Source of the DNA: Bacteroidota bacterium
GTDB lineage: Bacteria > Bacteroidota > Bacteroidia > Cytophagales > Cyclobacteriaceae
Direction of reading: 5' to 3'
Assembly: GCA_018266435.1 (NCBI GenBank)
Contig: JAFEAL010000009.1
Location: 1 to 64,000, forward strand
Length of the DNA: 64,000 bases
Part shown: piece by piece, positions 44,208-53,533 of the stretch
How positions within the stretch are numbered: position 1 is the stretch's first letter
How the letters are laid out: each line of letters begins with the position of its first letter
Translations under genes and position numbers: made by a program
Notes under the pieces: model-generated
Databases searched by the model: none
The model's input: only the letters and a program-made list of their open reading frames with translations
What the model was told of the DNA's origin: nothing

Positions 44208-44335
44208 CAGGCTGATGTGCAAACTTTGAGCTTCGTGCTTCTATGAACCTTTAGTAGTAAATTGAAATATTGTGCTCCAAAACCCGCCCGAACGCAAAAA
44301 CCTGAACTGATGAAGCAGATAAAATCTTAGAAATA

Positions 44336-44752
44336 ATGAAACTGGTATTAAAAAAAATAAATCAAACTCAGCACTCAAGTTTAACCAACTATGGTTACCT
44401 CATTGTAAGGGTGTGCTTTGGATTGTTATTGTTGAAACACGGTTACCCTAAAATAACTCAATTTGAAAAATACGTTCAGCATTTTTCAGATCCGCTGGGC
44501 GTGGGCGTACAGACCTCTCTCCTGTTGGTAATCTTTGCTGAAGTAATTTGCGCACTTTTCATCGCGTTGGGTCTTCTCACCCGATTGGCGGCCATTCCGG
44601 TGGTGATTAATTTCATCATTATCTTTTTTGTTGTGCACGGCAACGATTCATTTGGCGACCGGGAGTTAGCGGCAGTTTACCTTATGCTGGCCTCAGGCAT
44701 CTTATTGATGGGGTCAGGAAAAATATCTGTTGACCGTAAGTTGGGCTTTTAA
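44336..44752 (+). CDS. DoxX family membrane protein
   Basis: A 138-residue protein with four hydrophobic segments. RVCFGLLLLKHGYPKI and LGLLTRLAAIPVVINFIIIFFVVHG are DoxX-family signatures. The family is linked to respiratory or thiol-redox functions in some bacteria, not settled here. Stands alone between mepB and the MFS gene. Confidence 0.88.
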   Translation: MKLVLKKINQTQHSSLTNYGYLIVRVCFGLLLLKHGYPKITQFEKYVQHFSDPLGVGVQTSLLLVIFAEVICALFIALGLLTRLAAIPVVINFIIIFFVVHGNDSFGDRELAAVYLMLASGILLMGSGKISVDRKLGF

Positions 44753-44923
44753 TCAACTGAGGGCAAGCTAAGATAGTCCTCTCTGAGAGACAATCTTGAT
44801 GGTAAAAAAAAATTTCTGTTGCCATAGGGTTGTCATTAGCTAATCGTTAAAGGAATCAGAACTAATCAAATAAAAAAAAGCCTGCTACGTCTATCCTGTT
44901 ACTGTTGTGTCTTTTTTTAATAT

Positions 44924-46231
44924 ATGAACCCCACTTCTACCTCACCCACCCACCGCATTTTTACACCCTACCAGAAATTTATCGTTGCTGTATTGGCCTT
45001 CTTGCAGTTTACGATTATCCTCGACTTCATGGTACTGTCACCGCTTGGTGCCATCCTGTTGCCTGAATTACATATTTCAACCTCGCAGTTTGGATTGGTA
45101 GTGTCGGCATACGCATTTAGTGCGGGTGCGTCTGGTCTGTTGGCTGCCGGCTTTGCCGATAAGTTTGACCGTAAGAAATTGCTGCTCTTCTTTTATGGCG
45201 GCTTTGTGTTGGGCACATTGCTTTGTGGCATTGCACCCAACTATCACTTCCTGCTGATGGCCCGCGTGATCACCGGTATGTTTGGCGGGGTAATAAGCTC
45301 TGTCAGCTTCGCAATTATCACTGATTTGTTTAGCATGGAAGTGAGGGGCCGGGTGATGGGTTTTGTGCAAATGTCATTTTCAGCCAGCCAGGTACTGGGT
45401 TTGCCTATCGGGCTTTATCTCGCCAACCTATGGGGATGGCATGCACCATTCCTCTTGATTGTGGGGCTTTGTATCCTAGTTGGAATAGCGATTATCATCT
45501 ACATGCGCCCGGTTGATGCACACCTCAAGATGCAAACCGATAAGAATGCCTTTATACATTTATATCACACCGCTACTAATTTTACCTATGCTAAGGCATT
45601 TGCTGCAACAGTATTTTTGGCTACGGGTGGGTTTATGCTGATGCCGTTTGGTAGTGCTTTTGCCATCAATAACCTCGGCCTTACACTTGAGCAACTGCCA
45701 TTACTGTATATGATCACGGGCATTTTTTCTATTGTGATGGGGCCGCTGGCGGGTAAACTTGCGGATAATATCGGGAAATATAAAGTGTTTATGATGGGAT
45801 CAATCATTACTATCGCGATAGTGATTTATTATAGCAATCTGTCGGTAACTCCTTTTGGGGTCATTGTGGTGCTGAACGTGATATTGTTTGCCGGCATCGC
45901 TGCCCGCATGATTTCTTCATCAGCATTAATCACCGGGGTTCCTGAAGCTCGTGAGCGTGGAGCCTTTATGGGCATCAACAGCTCCATTCAACAAATTTCA
46001 GGAGGCATTGCTTCGGCTGTAGCCGGAGTAATTGTGTTTCAAACACCGGACGGTAAATTAGAAAACTACCCAATGCTTGGCTACGTAGTGGCTACAACCT
46101 CTGTGATTACTATTATCCTGATGTACTTTCTGGCACAGTATGTAAATCAAAAATACGACTGTACAAAATCCAGTCTGACCAGTCAATCTGAAGAGACTCC
46201 CGTGCCTCCGGTGATAACTGCCCAAGAGTAA
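44924..46231 (+). CDS. Major facilitator superfamily transporter (drug/sugar type)
   Basis: A 435-residue transporter with 12 predicted helices. The A-like motif GFADKFDRKKLLLF between helices 2 and 3 and RVITGMFGGVISSVSFAIITDLF are typical of proton-coupled MFS exporters of the DHA1 type. Substrate unknown. Monocistronic with a strong bidirectional terminator behind. Confidence 0.9.
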   Translation: MNPTSTSPTHRIFTPYQKFIVAVLAFLQFTIILDFMVLSPLGAILLPELHISTSQFGLVVSAYAFSAGASGLLAAGFADKFDRKKLLLFFYGGFVLGTLLCGIAPNYHFLLMARVITGMFGGVISSVSFAIITDLFSMEVRGRVMGFVQMSFSASQVLGLPIGLYLANLWGWHAPFLLIVGLCILVGIAIIIYMRPVDAHLKMQTDKNAFIHLYHTATNFTYAKAFAATVFLATGGFMLMPFGSAFAINNLGLTLEQLPLLYMITGIFSIVMGPLAGKLADNIGKYKVFMMGSIITIAIVIYYSNLSVTPFGVIVVLNVILFAGIAARMISSSALITGVPEARERGAFMGINSSIQQISGGIASAVAGVIVFQTPDGKLENYPMLGYVVATTSVITIILMYFLAQYVNQKYDCTKSSLTSQSEETPVPPVITAQE

Positions 46232-46244
46232 GATACCGTACTAA

Positions 46245-46279
46245 AGAAAAGAGTCAACTCCTTCGGTTGACTCTTTTCT
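46245..46279. terminator. Bidirectional terminator
   Basis: Perfect 14-bp stem AGAAAAGAGTCAAC / GTTGACTCTTTTCT with a 7-nt loop, between the MFS gene (+) and the S10 peptidase gene (-). Confidence 0.85.
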
Positions 46280-46295
46280 GTTACTGCAAATGTAA

Positions 46296-47804
46296 TTATT
46301 GATGGCTCGTTGCCTGAATCAGTTCAGCCACATCTTTCTTAAACTTTTCTAGTGAAGGCTGGTGGATATACATCATGTGCCCCGCTTCATAGTATTTCAT
46401 AATGATGTTGTCTTTGATTTCCTTTCTCAATCCCAGGTGGTCTATGGTATGCTCCACTCCATAAAATACAGTAGCAACATCAAAATAGCCATTCAGGATC
46501 ATCACCTTCACATTGGGGTCTTTGCTCATGGCATTTGCCATGTCAATGCCGGTGTTAATAGCCGCAGAAGATCCCCATAACATATTGCCCTCATGCTTCC
46601 AATCCCATTTAAACCCGGCACGTGAGCCGGCACTGGTGGTATAATTAAGTTTTTTGCTCACCTTCAAATCGTTGTGCAGGTAGTGCAGGAAGCCGGCCGT
46701 AAAGGCGGGAGATATAGCCGTACTTTGTGGGTCATCATTTGCAAACTGAGCCAGCAAGTCGGGGTTAATGCCTTTGTAGCGGGAGTCCAGGCGACCTACC
46801 GTGCTGCCCTCTGCACGCAGGAGTTCGGCAAAAAATTCTCCTGCCTGCACACGAAGGTCGGCACGTTGCCAATAATCTGCAGTTAAACCTGAGTAGGCTG
46901 CCAACTTATTGGCTATCGAATTTCTTTCATCTTTTGTGAGCCTGTCGCCTTTGTAAAGTGCCGGCATGTATTCTTTTTCTGTAAAGGTCCTTACCTCATT
47001 TACAAATTGTTCGAGCGGGGGTTTGTTAGCAATTTTATTATGGTACCAGGCAGTGGCGGCATAAGTGGGGAAGTGAACAAGGTAACTCAGGTCTTCGTTG
47101 GGCGGAAAGAGCAATGTGCGCAAATCAAAAACTGCCGACACCATTACCACTCCATTCATGGCAATGCCTTGTTCCAACAGTCTGTTCATCACCCCAGCAT
47201 TGCGAAATGTGCCATAGCTTTCGCCCACCAGGTATTTGGGTGAATTCATCCGGTCGTTCTCAATTAAAAACTGGCGAATGAAAAGGCTAATGCTGCGAAT
47301 ATCTTGATCTACACCCCAAAAATCTTCAAACTTAGCTTTACCCACCGGCACACTTAACCCTGTTCCCACCGGGTCTATCATCACCAGGTCAGCTACATCG
47401 AGAATTGAATAATCATTGTTCACCAGTTTATAAGGAGCATCAGGTGTAATTTGTGGGTCATTTACCACAATTCTTTTAGGCCCCATTACGCCCATGTGAA
47501 GCCAATAAGAAGAGGAGCCCGGGCCTCCATTGTAAGAAAATATAATGGGCCGGTTACCCCCATTATTCTTAATGTAACTGGTAAACCCAAACAAGGCAAT
47601 GGGGTCATTATTCTCATCACGCAATTGCATGGTGCCGCATTTTGCCGTGAGCGGAATAACCACATTATTGATTTTTACTGATTGTTGGGTGGCGGAGATT
47701 TCTCCTTCCGAAATAGGTTTGCTTTCCGGTTTGAGCAGTTCGGTCTGCGCGGCAACTGCCAGGCCAAGCGAAAGAAAGAGAATAAGTAATGATGTTTTTT
47801 TCAT
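46296..47804 (-). CDS. S10 family serine carboxypeptidase
   Basis: A 502-residue secreted peptidase. Signal peptide to about residue 20 (AVAAQ). The oxyanion loop SYNGGPGSSSYW (90-101), nucleophile Ser196 in VGESYGTFR, Asp in LNGYFDVATVF and His in YEAGHMMYI make up the S10 triad. It removes C-terminal residues from peptides, usually at acid pH, in the periplasm or outside. Monogenic; divergent from the FNR-like regulator gene. Confidence 0.93.
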   Translation of the reverse strand: MKKTSLLILFLSLGLAVAAQTELLKPESKPISEGEISATQQSVKINNVVIPLTAKCGTMQLRDENNDPIALFGFTSYIKNNGGNRPIIFSYNGGPGSSSYWLHMGVMGPKRIVVNDPQITPDAPYKLVNNDYSILDVADLVMIDPVGTGLSVPVGKAKFEDFWGVDQDIRSISLFIRQFLIENDRMNSPKYLVGESYGTFRNAGVMNRLLEQGIAMNGVVMVSAVFDLRTLLFPPNEDLSYLVHFPTYAATAWYHNKIANKPPLEQFVNEVRTFTEKEYMPALYKGDRLTKDERNSIANKLAAYSGLTADYWQRADLRVQAGEFFAELLRAEGSTVGRLDSRYKGINPDLLAQFANDDPQSTAISPAFTAGFLHYLHNDLKVSKKLNYTTSAGSRAGFKWDWKHEGNMLWGSSAAINTGIDMANAMSKDPNVKVMILNGYFDVATVFYGVEHTIDHLGLRKEIKDNIIMKYYEAGHMMYIHQPSLEKFKKDVAELIQATSHQ

Positions 47805-47990
47805 GAGGAGGTATCTTTTGTCTTAAACAAATTTTTGTATTCTGCGCATCAATTACAAACCACTCATCACCTTTTGGAATAAGAGTTTTTCAGTTTCAGC
47901 CACGGGGTATGCTCTTTAATAAAGATATACCTGCCTGTTTATGTTCAATTGAAGTAAATATGGAAGTGAAACATAAATCAGGTTGCCAAC

Positions 47991-48002
47991 TGATGAGGAT
48001 CA
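47991..48002. promoter_or_regulatory. FNR-type box upstream of the FNR-like gene
   Basis: TGAT-GAGG-ATCA, a perfect core of the FNR site TTGAT-N4-ATCAA, 69 bp before the regulator's start codon. It suggests autoregulation and may also serve the divergent S10 gene. Confidence 0.5.
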
Positions 48003-48070
48003 TAAAATAAATTAGACAAAAAAGGAACTTTACAATACTTTTTTCATGTAAAAAAAACATTTCCTGCGCA

Positions 48071-48793
48071 ATGGCCGTCACCCCACATGATTGCATCACC
48101 TGCAAAGTAAGGAGTTGTTCTATCCTTGACACTTGCGATACAAAAACACTCGCAGCCATTAGTGCCTACAAACTTTCGCGGTCATTACAAAAAGGAGAAA
48201 GGCTTTTTTCTGAAGGTGACCCAATTTTGGGTGTTTGCTTTATCAAAAAAGGATTTCTGAAGGTAGAACTAAATGGCAAACTGAGCAGGCCGCTGATCCT
48301 TCGCATTGCTGGCAAAGGGGCTATATTTGGGCATCGGGTAAATGCACGGCATACCTTTCACAGTTGCTCAGCCACCGCTACATCTGAGGTACAGTATTGC
48401 TACATTCCGTATGATCTCTTTAATGAAATAATCTGCAAAAGCCCGATGCTTAAGCAACAGGTGGTGAACCAGTATTTAGTTGAGTTAGAACAGGTAGAAA
48501 GAAAAGCAGTTTACCTGGCACACAAAACTGTAAGGGAAAAAATGGCCGAGGCTCTTCTTCTGCTTGCCGAGGCTTATCAATACGAAGAAAAAAAACAAAG
48601 CTTTCGAATCAGTTTCTGTCGGCAAGATATTGCTGACCTGGCCGGCACCACCAAGGAACAGGTTTCAAAAACACTGAAAGATTTTGAGAAGGAGGGAATG
48701 ATCAAGTGTGCCGCCAAAAAATTCAATTACCTCAATATTGTCAGGCTGCAGGCAGTTACCAGTCATTCGTCATCGCCCGAAGTACGAAAGTAA
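48071..48793 (+). CDS. Crp/Fnr-family regulator with FNR-type cysteine set
   Basis: A 240-residue regulator. N-terminal Cys8, Cys11, Cys16 and Cys22 precede a cyclic-nucleotide-fold domain; Cys110 in VQYCYIPY aligns with the fourth [4Fe-4S] ligand of E. coli FNR (MVCEIPF). The HTH (RQDIADLAGTTKEQVSKTLKDF) keeps Glu196 and Ser199 that read the TGAT half-site, with Lys200 in place of Arg. Together these argue for an oxygen-sensing FNR-like protein rather than a cAMP receptor. It lies directly upstream of, and on the same strand as, the nitrate respiration genes. Confidence 0.88.
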   Translation: MAVTPHDCITCKVRSCSILDTCDTKTLAAISAYKLSRSLQKGERLFSEGDPILGVCFIKKGFLKVELNGKLSRPLILRIAGKGAIFGHRVNARHTFHSCSATATSEVQYCYIPYDLFNEIICKSPMLKQQVVNQYLVELEQVERKAVYLAHKTVREKMAEALLLLAEAYQYEEKKQSFRISFCRQDIADLAGTTKEQVSKTLKDFEKEGMIKCAAKKFNYLNIVRLQAVTSHSSSPEVRK

Positions 48794-48842
48794 AACAGCC
48801 CATTTCAAAAAAATACGAAATCGTAATTACCGGCATATTAAT

Positions 48843-48884
48843 TTGATTTAATCAGCCGGCAGGCTAAATCAAAAGATAAATTTG
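48843..48884 (+). promoter_or_regulatory. Inverted repeat and -7 box before the nitrate operon
   Basis: TTGATTTA (48843-48850) and TAAATCAA (48865-48872) form perfect 8-bp arms 14 nt apart. Four bases on is TAAATTTG (48877-48884), a perfect -7 box. The repeat covers the place where an activator or repressor would sit. The spacing is not the canonical N4 FNR site, so the regulator is open. Confidence 0.5.
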
Positions 48885-48976
48885 TCTTGTATTTATTCAG
48901 CAAGAACCAGTTTGTGCACCATCAGCTATTATGAGCACAAGCCGCAGATTTTTTAAACTCATAAAATTTGCAGACT

Positions 48977-49810
48977 ATGAAAATTGCATGCACTTATTTT
49001 ATCCTGACCACAGCATATTTTCTGCTTTCTATCACATCTGTTTGGGCACAAAAAAACGGTGAAACAGTTTTTAAAGAGACCTGCGTGGCTTGCCACACCA
49101 TAGGCAAAGGAAAATTAGTAGGGCCTGACCTGGCCAATGTGCAAAACAGGCATCAGCAAGAGTGGATTATTAACTTTATTAAATCCTCTCAAACGGTTAT
49201 AAAATCGGGCGATAAATACGCTGACTCGCTCTTTAAAGCATTTAACCAGATGCCCATGCCCGATCACCCTAATCTCAGCACGGATGAAATAAAAGGAGTC
49301 ATTGCCTACATACAGGAACAAAGTGCTGCCCCTGAACCCACAACTGCAAGCGCTGCCATGCCACCCGGTGACAGCAAGCGGGGGCAAGAATTATTTATAG
49401 GAAACATACGCTTTGTCAATCAGGGTGCAGCTTGCAACTCATGCCATAATGTAGACAGGAAAGGATTCCTCAGCGGAGGTGCTTTAGGGAAAGATCTTAC
49501 GCATGCCGTGGGCAGGCTGTCGGCCTCGGGTGTAACAGCAATTATTTCCGGGTTACCATTCCCTCAAATGAAAGAAACTTATTCCTCCAAACCGGTAACT
49601 CAACAAGAAATTGCAGACCTCACTGCTTTTTTAACCGATGCTGACAAGCAAGACCCAGCCGATGTTTTCGGTTCGGTTGGAAACTATTTGCTGATAGGCG
49701 GAGCGTGTGGCATCTTGATTCTACTGGCGCTGTATTCAGTTTTTTGGGTAAAAAGAAAAAAGTTGCCGGTAAATTTTTTCGTTTTCAAGCGACAAATAAA
49801 ATCAGCATAA
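48977..49810 (+). CDS. Membrane-anchored diheme cytochrome c (NarC-like)
   Basis: A 277-residue protein: signal peptide to about residue 24 (VWAQ), two c-type haem sites CVACH (36-40) and CNSCH (153-157), each in a domain of about 90 residues, and a C-terminal membrane helix (about 236-256) with a basic tail. Possible Met ligands are in MPMPDHPNL and FPQMKETY. In Thermus a diheme cytochrome c, NarC, is encoded ahead of narG and supports nitrate reductase; position and type match. Start set at the ATG at 48977; the frame extends three codons to a TTG. Confidence 0.88.
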   Translation: MKIACTYFILTTAYFLLSITSVWAQKNGETVFKETCVACHTIGKGKLVGPDLANVQNRHQQEWIINFIKSSQTVIKSGDKYADSLFKAFNQMPMPDHPNLSTDEIKGVIAYIQEQSAAPEPTTASAAMPPGDSKRGQELFIGNIRFVNQGAACNSCHNVDRKGFLSGGALGKDLTHAVGRLSASGVTAIISGLPFPQMKETYSSKPVTQQEIADLTAFLTDADKQDPADVFGSVGNYLLIGGACGILILLALYSVFWVKRKKLPVNFFVFKRQIKSA

Positions 49811-49871
49811 ATAACCGAGGGCACAGCTGATTAAAATTGGTACGCATTAGTTAACACATACCATTAATATC

Positions 49872-52800
49872 ATGAGTTGGATTACAAACATCATCTCGCC
49901 TAAAACCCGCAAATGGGAAGAGTTTTACCGTAACCGTTTTCAGCACGATCGTGTGGTGCGCAGCACACACGGTGTAAATTGTACCGGAGGTTGCTCCTGG
50001 CAAATTCATGTAAAAGAAGGAATTGTAGTATTTGAAACCCAGCAACTGGATTACCCTTTGCTGGATAACAACTTGCCACCCTACGAACCACGCGGATGTC
50101 AAAGAGGAATTTCTTATTCGTGGTATTTGTATAGCCCGCTGCGAATTAAATATCCACTCATCAGAGGTTCGCTGCTCGATATTTTCAGGGTAGAAAAAAT
50201 AAAAGCCGGTGGTGACCCGGTGAAAGCCTGGGAAAATCTTCAGAACGACAAACAAAAACGAGGCCGGTATCAAAACATGAGAGGGAAAGGAGGCTTCAGA
50301 AGAGCATCATGGGATGAAGTGTTAGAAATTATGGCTGCAGCAAATATTTATACGGCAAAAAAATATGGACCCGACCGGGTAATTGGTTTCTCGCCCATCC
50401 CGGCTATGTCCATGCTCAGCTATGCTTCAGGAGCAAGATTTCTACAACTGTTTGGTGGAGTAAACCTGAGTTTCTACGATTGGTACTGCGACCTGCCCCC
50501 CGCGTTTCCTGAAATATGGGGCGAACAAACCGATGTGTGCGAAAGTGCTGACTGGTACAATGCCAAAATGATTGCCGACATGGGCACCAACCTGAATATG
50601 ACCCGAACCCCCGATTGTCACTTCTTCGCTGAGTCGCGTCACAATGGAACCAAGGCAGTTGTGTTTTCTCCTGACTTCAGCCAACTCTGCAAGTACGCTG
50701 ACCAATGGATTCCGCTCCATGCCGGAAGCGATGCCGCCTTTTGGATGGCTGCCACGCACGTCATTCTAAAAGAATATCATTACGAAAAACAAACGCCATA
50801 TTTTATTGATTATGTAAAAAGATATACCGACAGCCCCATGCTTGTTCATTTGGATAAAACGGGCAACACCTACACACCGGGGCGTTTGGTTCGCGCCAAT
50901 GAACTTTCTAAATGGAAAGACATTGAAAACGGAGACTGGAAATTTTTATCCGTGGATGAACTAACCGGAAATTATGTAGTGCCCAAAGGCACCATGGGCT
51001 ACCGTTGGGATAAGAATGGTGGCAAATGGAATATGAAATACGAATGCGGTGAAACAGACCTTACCTACAACCCGCTTCTTACCTTCTTAAACAAAAAAGA
51101 CGAGGTGTTTCAGGTGGAGTTTACAGAATTTGGACTCGCAAAAAAAACACAGCGTGGCGTGCCGATAAAATGGCTTGATACCGTCAACGGCAAAATACCT
51201 GTTACCACAGTATACGATTTAATCATGGCACAGTACGGTGTGGGGCGAAACCTGGATGGTCAATACCCGGCAGACTATACTGATGCAAATGCTGCCTATA
51301 CACCGGCCTGGCAAGAAATTTTTACCGGCATTGATTCTAAAACGGTTTTACAATTTGCCCGTGAATGGGCAGACACCGCCAACACCACCGGGGGAAAATG
51401 CATCATTCTGGTAGGTGCCGGTGTCAATCACTGGTATCATCAAAACCTGATGTATCGCGCTGGCGCCATGGCACTGATGCTTTGTGGGTGCATTGGTAAA
51501 AACGGTGGCGGACTAAACCATTACGTTGGTCAGGAAAAGCTGGCACCGGTTGACTCGTGGTCAGCCATTGCGTTTGCTAAAGACTGGGTGCCGGTGTCAA
51601 GACTGCAGCAAGCACCACTTTGGCATTACATCAACACCTGCCAATACCGGTACGATGGCCACTATGCCAAATACAATACCGTGCCTGAAAATAAATGGAC
51701 TGACAAGCACGTGGCTGATACTATTTTCACTTCAGTAAGAAACGGGTGGATGCCTTACTACCCGCAGTTTAACGAGAACACGTTAGAACTTTCAAAACAG
51801 GCTATTGCCAACGGAGCCAAAACAGACGATGATATTAAAAACTATGTTCTTGAAAAACTTAAACTAAAAGAACTAAAGTATTCGGTAAGCGATCCGGATG
51901 CGGAAGAAAACTTTCCGCGTGTGTGGTACATCTGGCGTGGCAATGCGCTGCTCGCCAGCATGAAAGGCCATGAGTATGCACTGAAACATTATTTAGGAAC
52001 ACACAACAATGCCATCGGCACCGATGCAGAAGAAAAGCCGCAAGAAGTAAAATGGCACGACATGGCTCCGGTAGGAAAAATGGATCTGGTGGTAGATCTT
52101 AATTTCCGCATGGATTCTTCTGCGCTCTATTCTGACATTGTTCTTCCGGCAGCCTCTTGGTACGAAAAAGCCGATCTGAATTCAACAGATCTTCATTCAT
52201 TTATCCATCCGCTCGGGCAAGCCGTTGCACCTGTTTGGGAATCTAAAACCGATTGGGATATTTTCAAACACTTAGCTAAAGCAACTAGTGAACTCGCCAA
52301 AAAATATTTTTCAGAAGTACAAAAAGATGTTGTGACCACTCCCCTTTCGCATGACTCTCCGGATGAGGTAACTCAGCCCGTCATTAAAGACTGGTACAAA
52401 GGTGAGTGTGAAGTTGTACCGGGCAAGTCTATGCACAAGCTAACCGTAGTAGAACGAGACTACACCCATCTCTATGAAAAATTTATCACGTTAGGAGAAG
52501 CCATTCGCGAAAAAGGATTGGGAGCACATGGAAATCACTACCTCTGCAAGGAAGAATACGATGAGATGTGCACGTCTCATCATTTTCACCAGCGGAAATT
52601 TCAAGGCAAAACACTTCCTTCCATTCAAGAAGATGAGTGGGCAGCTAATGCCGTGCTGCACCTCTCAACACTGACCAACGGAAAACTTACCGAAAAGGCC
52701 TACCAATACATGGAACAAAAGACCGGGCTTATCCTTGCCGATCTTTCTGAGGGCAGCCGCGATGTTCGGATTCGTTACGCTGATTTGTTGGCCAAGCCGC

Positions 52801-53489
52801 ACAGGTACAACACCTCCCCTGTCTGGTCAGGGTTGATGAATAACGGCCGGGCCTACTCAGCTTACACATATAATGTTGAGCGGTTGGTTCCGTGGCGAAC
52901 GCTTACCGGAAGACAGCATTTTTATCTTGATCAGGAATTATACATCGCTTACGGTGAGCACTTACCCACCTTTAAACCTGCTCCCTGCCCGGAAGTGTAT
53001 GGCGACTTGCGTGAGACCTGGAAAAAAGGAAAAGCCAAAGCGCTCAACTACCTCACCCCGCACGGCAAATGGCACATCCACTCTACCTACATGGAAAACC
53101 TGAGAATGCTCACATTATCGCGTGGTATTGAACCCTGCTGGCTCAGTGAAGTGGATGCAGAAGAACTGGGCATCAAAGACAATGACTGGGTAGAGGTGCA
53201 CAACGATCATGGCGTGTATGTTACGCGGGCAGTAGTCAGTTCAAGAATACCCCCGGGTGTTTGTATCGTCTATCACGTACCCGAAAGAACCGTGGGAATA
53301 CCTAAATCACAATTACGAGGAAACCGCAGAGGTGGCGGCCACAACAGCGTAACCCGTGTGCACCTCAAACCCAATTACCTCAATGGGGGGTATGGTCAGT
53401 TCTCTTATCACTTTAATTATTGGGGGCCGGTAGCCCCACAACGCGATACCCACGTTGTGGTGAAAAAAATGGAAAAATTAGTATGGTAA
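49872..53489 (+). CDS. narG: Respiratory nitrate reductase alpha subunit
   Basis: A 1205-residue molybdenum-bisMGD catalytic subunit, reducing nitrate to nitrite. The FS0 cluster motif is [11 protein letters not shown] plus RGCQRG near residues 37-77 (His and three Cys). Asp207 in [10 protein letters not shown] is the expected Mo ligand. There is no twin-arginine signal, and the N-terminus resembles cytoplasmic NarG ([15 protein letters not shown]), so the active site should face the cytoplasm. Length is slightly under the E. coli enzyme. Begins 61 bp after the cytochrome gene. Confidence 0.97.
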   Translation: MSWITNIISPKTRKWEEFYRNRFQHDRVVRSTHGVNCTGGCSWQIHVKEGIVVFETQQLDYPLLDNNLPPYEPRGCQRGISYSWYLYSPLRIKYPLIRGSLLDIFRVEKIKAGGDPVKAWENLQNDKQKRGRYQNMRGKGGFRRASWDEVLEIMAAANIYTAKKYGPDRVIGFSPIPAMSMLSYASGARFLQLFGGVNLSFYDWYCDLPPAFPEIWGEQTDVCESADWYNAKMIADMGTNLNMTRTPDCHFFAESRHNGTKAVVFSPDFSQLCKYADQWIPLHAGSDAAFWMAATHVILKEYHYEKQTPYFIDYVKRYTDSPMLVHLDKTGNTYTPGRLVRANELSKWKDIENGDWKFLSVDELTGNYVVPKGTMGYRWDKNGGKWNMKYECGETDLTYNPLLTFLNKKDEVFQVEFTEFGLAKKTQRGVPIKWLDTVNGKIPVTTVYDLIMAQYGVGRNLDGQYPADYTDANAAYTPAWQEIFTGIDSKTVLQFAREWADTANTTGGKCIILVGAGVNHWYHQNLMYRAGAMALMLCGCIGKNGGGLNHYVGQEKLAPVDSWSAIAFAKDWVPVSRLQQAPLWHYINTCQYRYDGHYAKYNTVPENKWTDKHVADTIFTSVRNGWMPYYPQFNENTLELSKQAIANGAKTDDDIKNYVLEKLKLKELKYSVSDPDAEENFPRVWYIWRGNALLASMKGHEYALKHYLGTHNNAIGTDAEEKPQEVKWHDMAPVGKMDLVVDLNFRMDSSALYSDIVLPAASWYEKADLNSTDLHSFIHPLGQAVAPVWESKTDWDIFKHLAKATSELAKKYFSEVQKDVVTTPLSHDSPDEVTQPVIKDWYKGECEVVPGKSMHKLTVVERDYTHLYEKFITLGEAIREKGLGAHGNHYLCKEEYDEMCTSHHFHQRKFQGKTLPSIQEDEWAANAVLHLSTLTNGKLTEKAYQYMEQKTGLILADLSEGSRDVRIRYADLLAKPHRYNTSPVWSGLMNNGRAYSAYTYNVERLVPWRTLTGRQHFYLDQELYIAYGEHLPTFKPAPCPEVYGDLRETWKKGKAKALNYLTPHGKWHIHSTYMENLRMLTLSRGIEPCWLSEVDAEELGIKDNDWVEVHNDHGVYVTRAVVSSRIPPGVCIVYHVPERTVGIPKSQLRGNRRGGGHNSVTRVHLKPNYLNGGYGQFSYHFNYWGPVAPQRDTHVVVKKMEKLVW

Positions 53490-53533
53490 CCTTATTCTGA
53501 AAAATGAAACTCTGAACCTTAAAATCTTCAATT

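Noticed and set aside
44131-44210. Integron attC site after mepB
   Set aside because: The left side (ACCTAAC) fits the RYYYAAC core, but no GTTRRRY core is present at the right end, so the attC model fails.
48843-48854. TTGATTTAATCA as a standard FNR box
   Set aside because: The half-sites are separated by 3 nt, not 4, so it does not fit the consensus; kept only as part of the longer inverted repeat.
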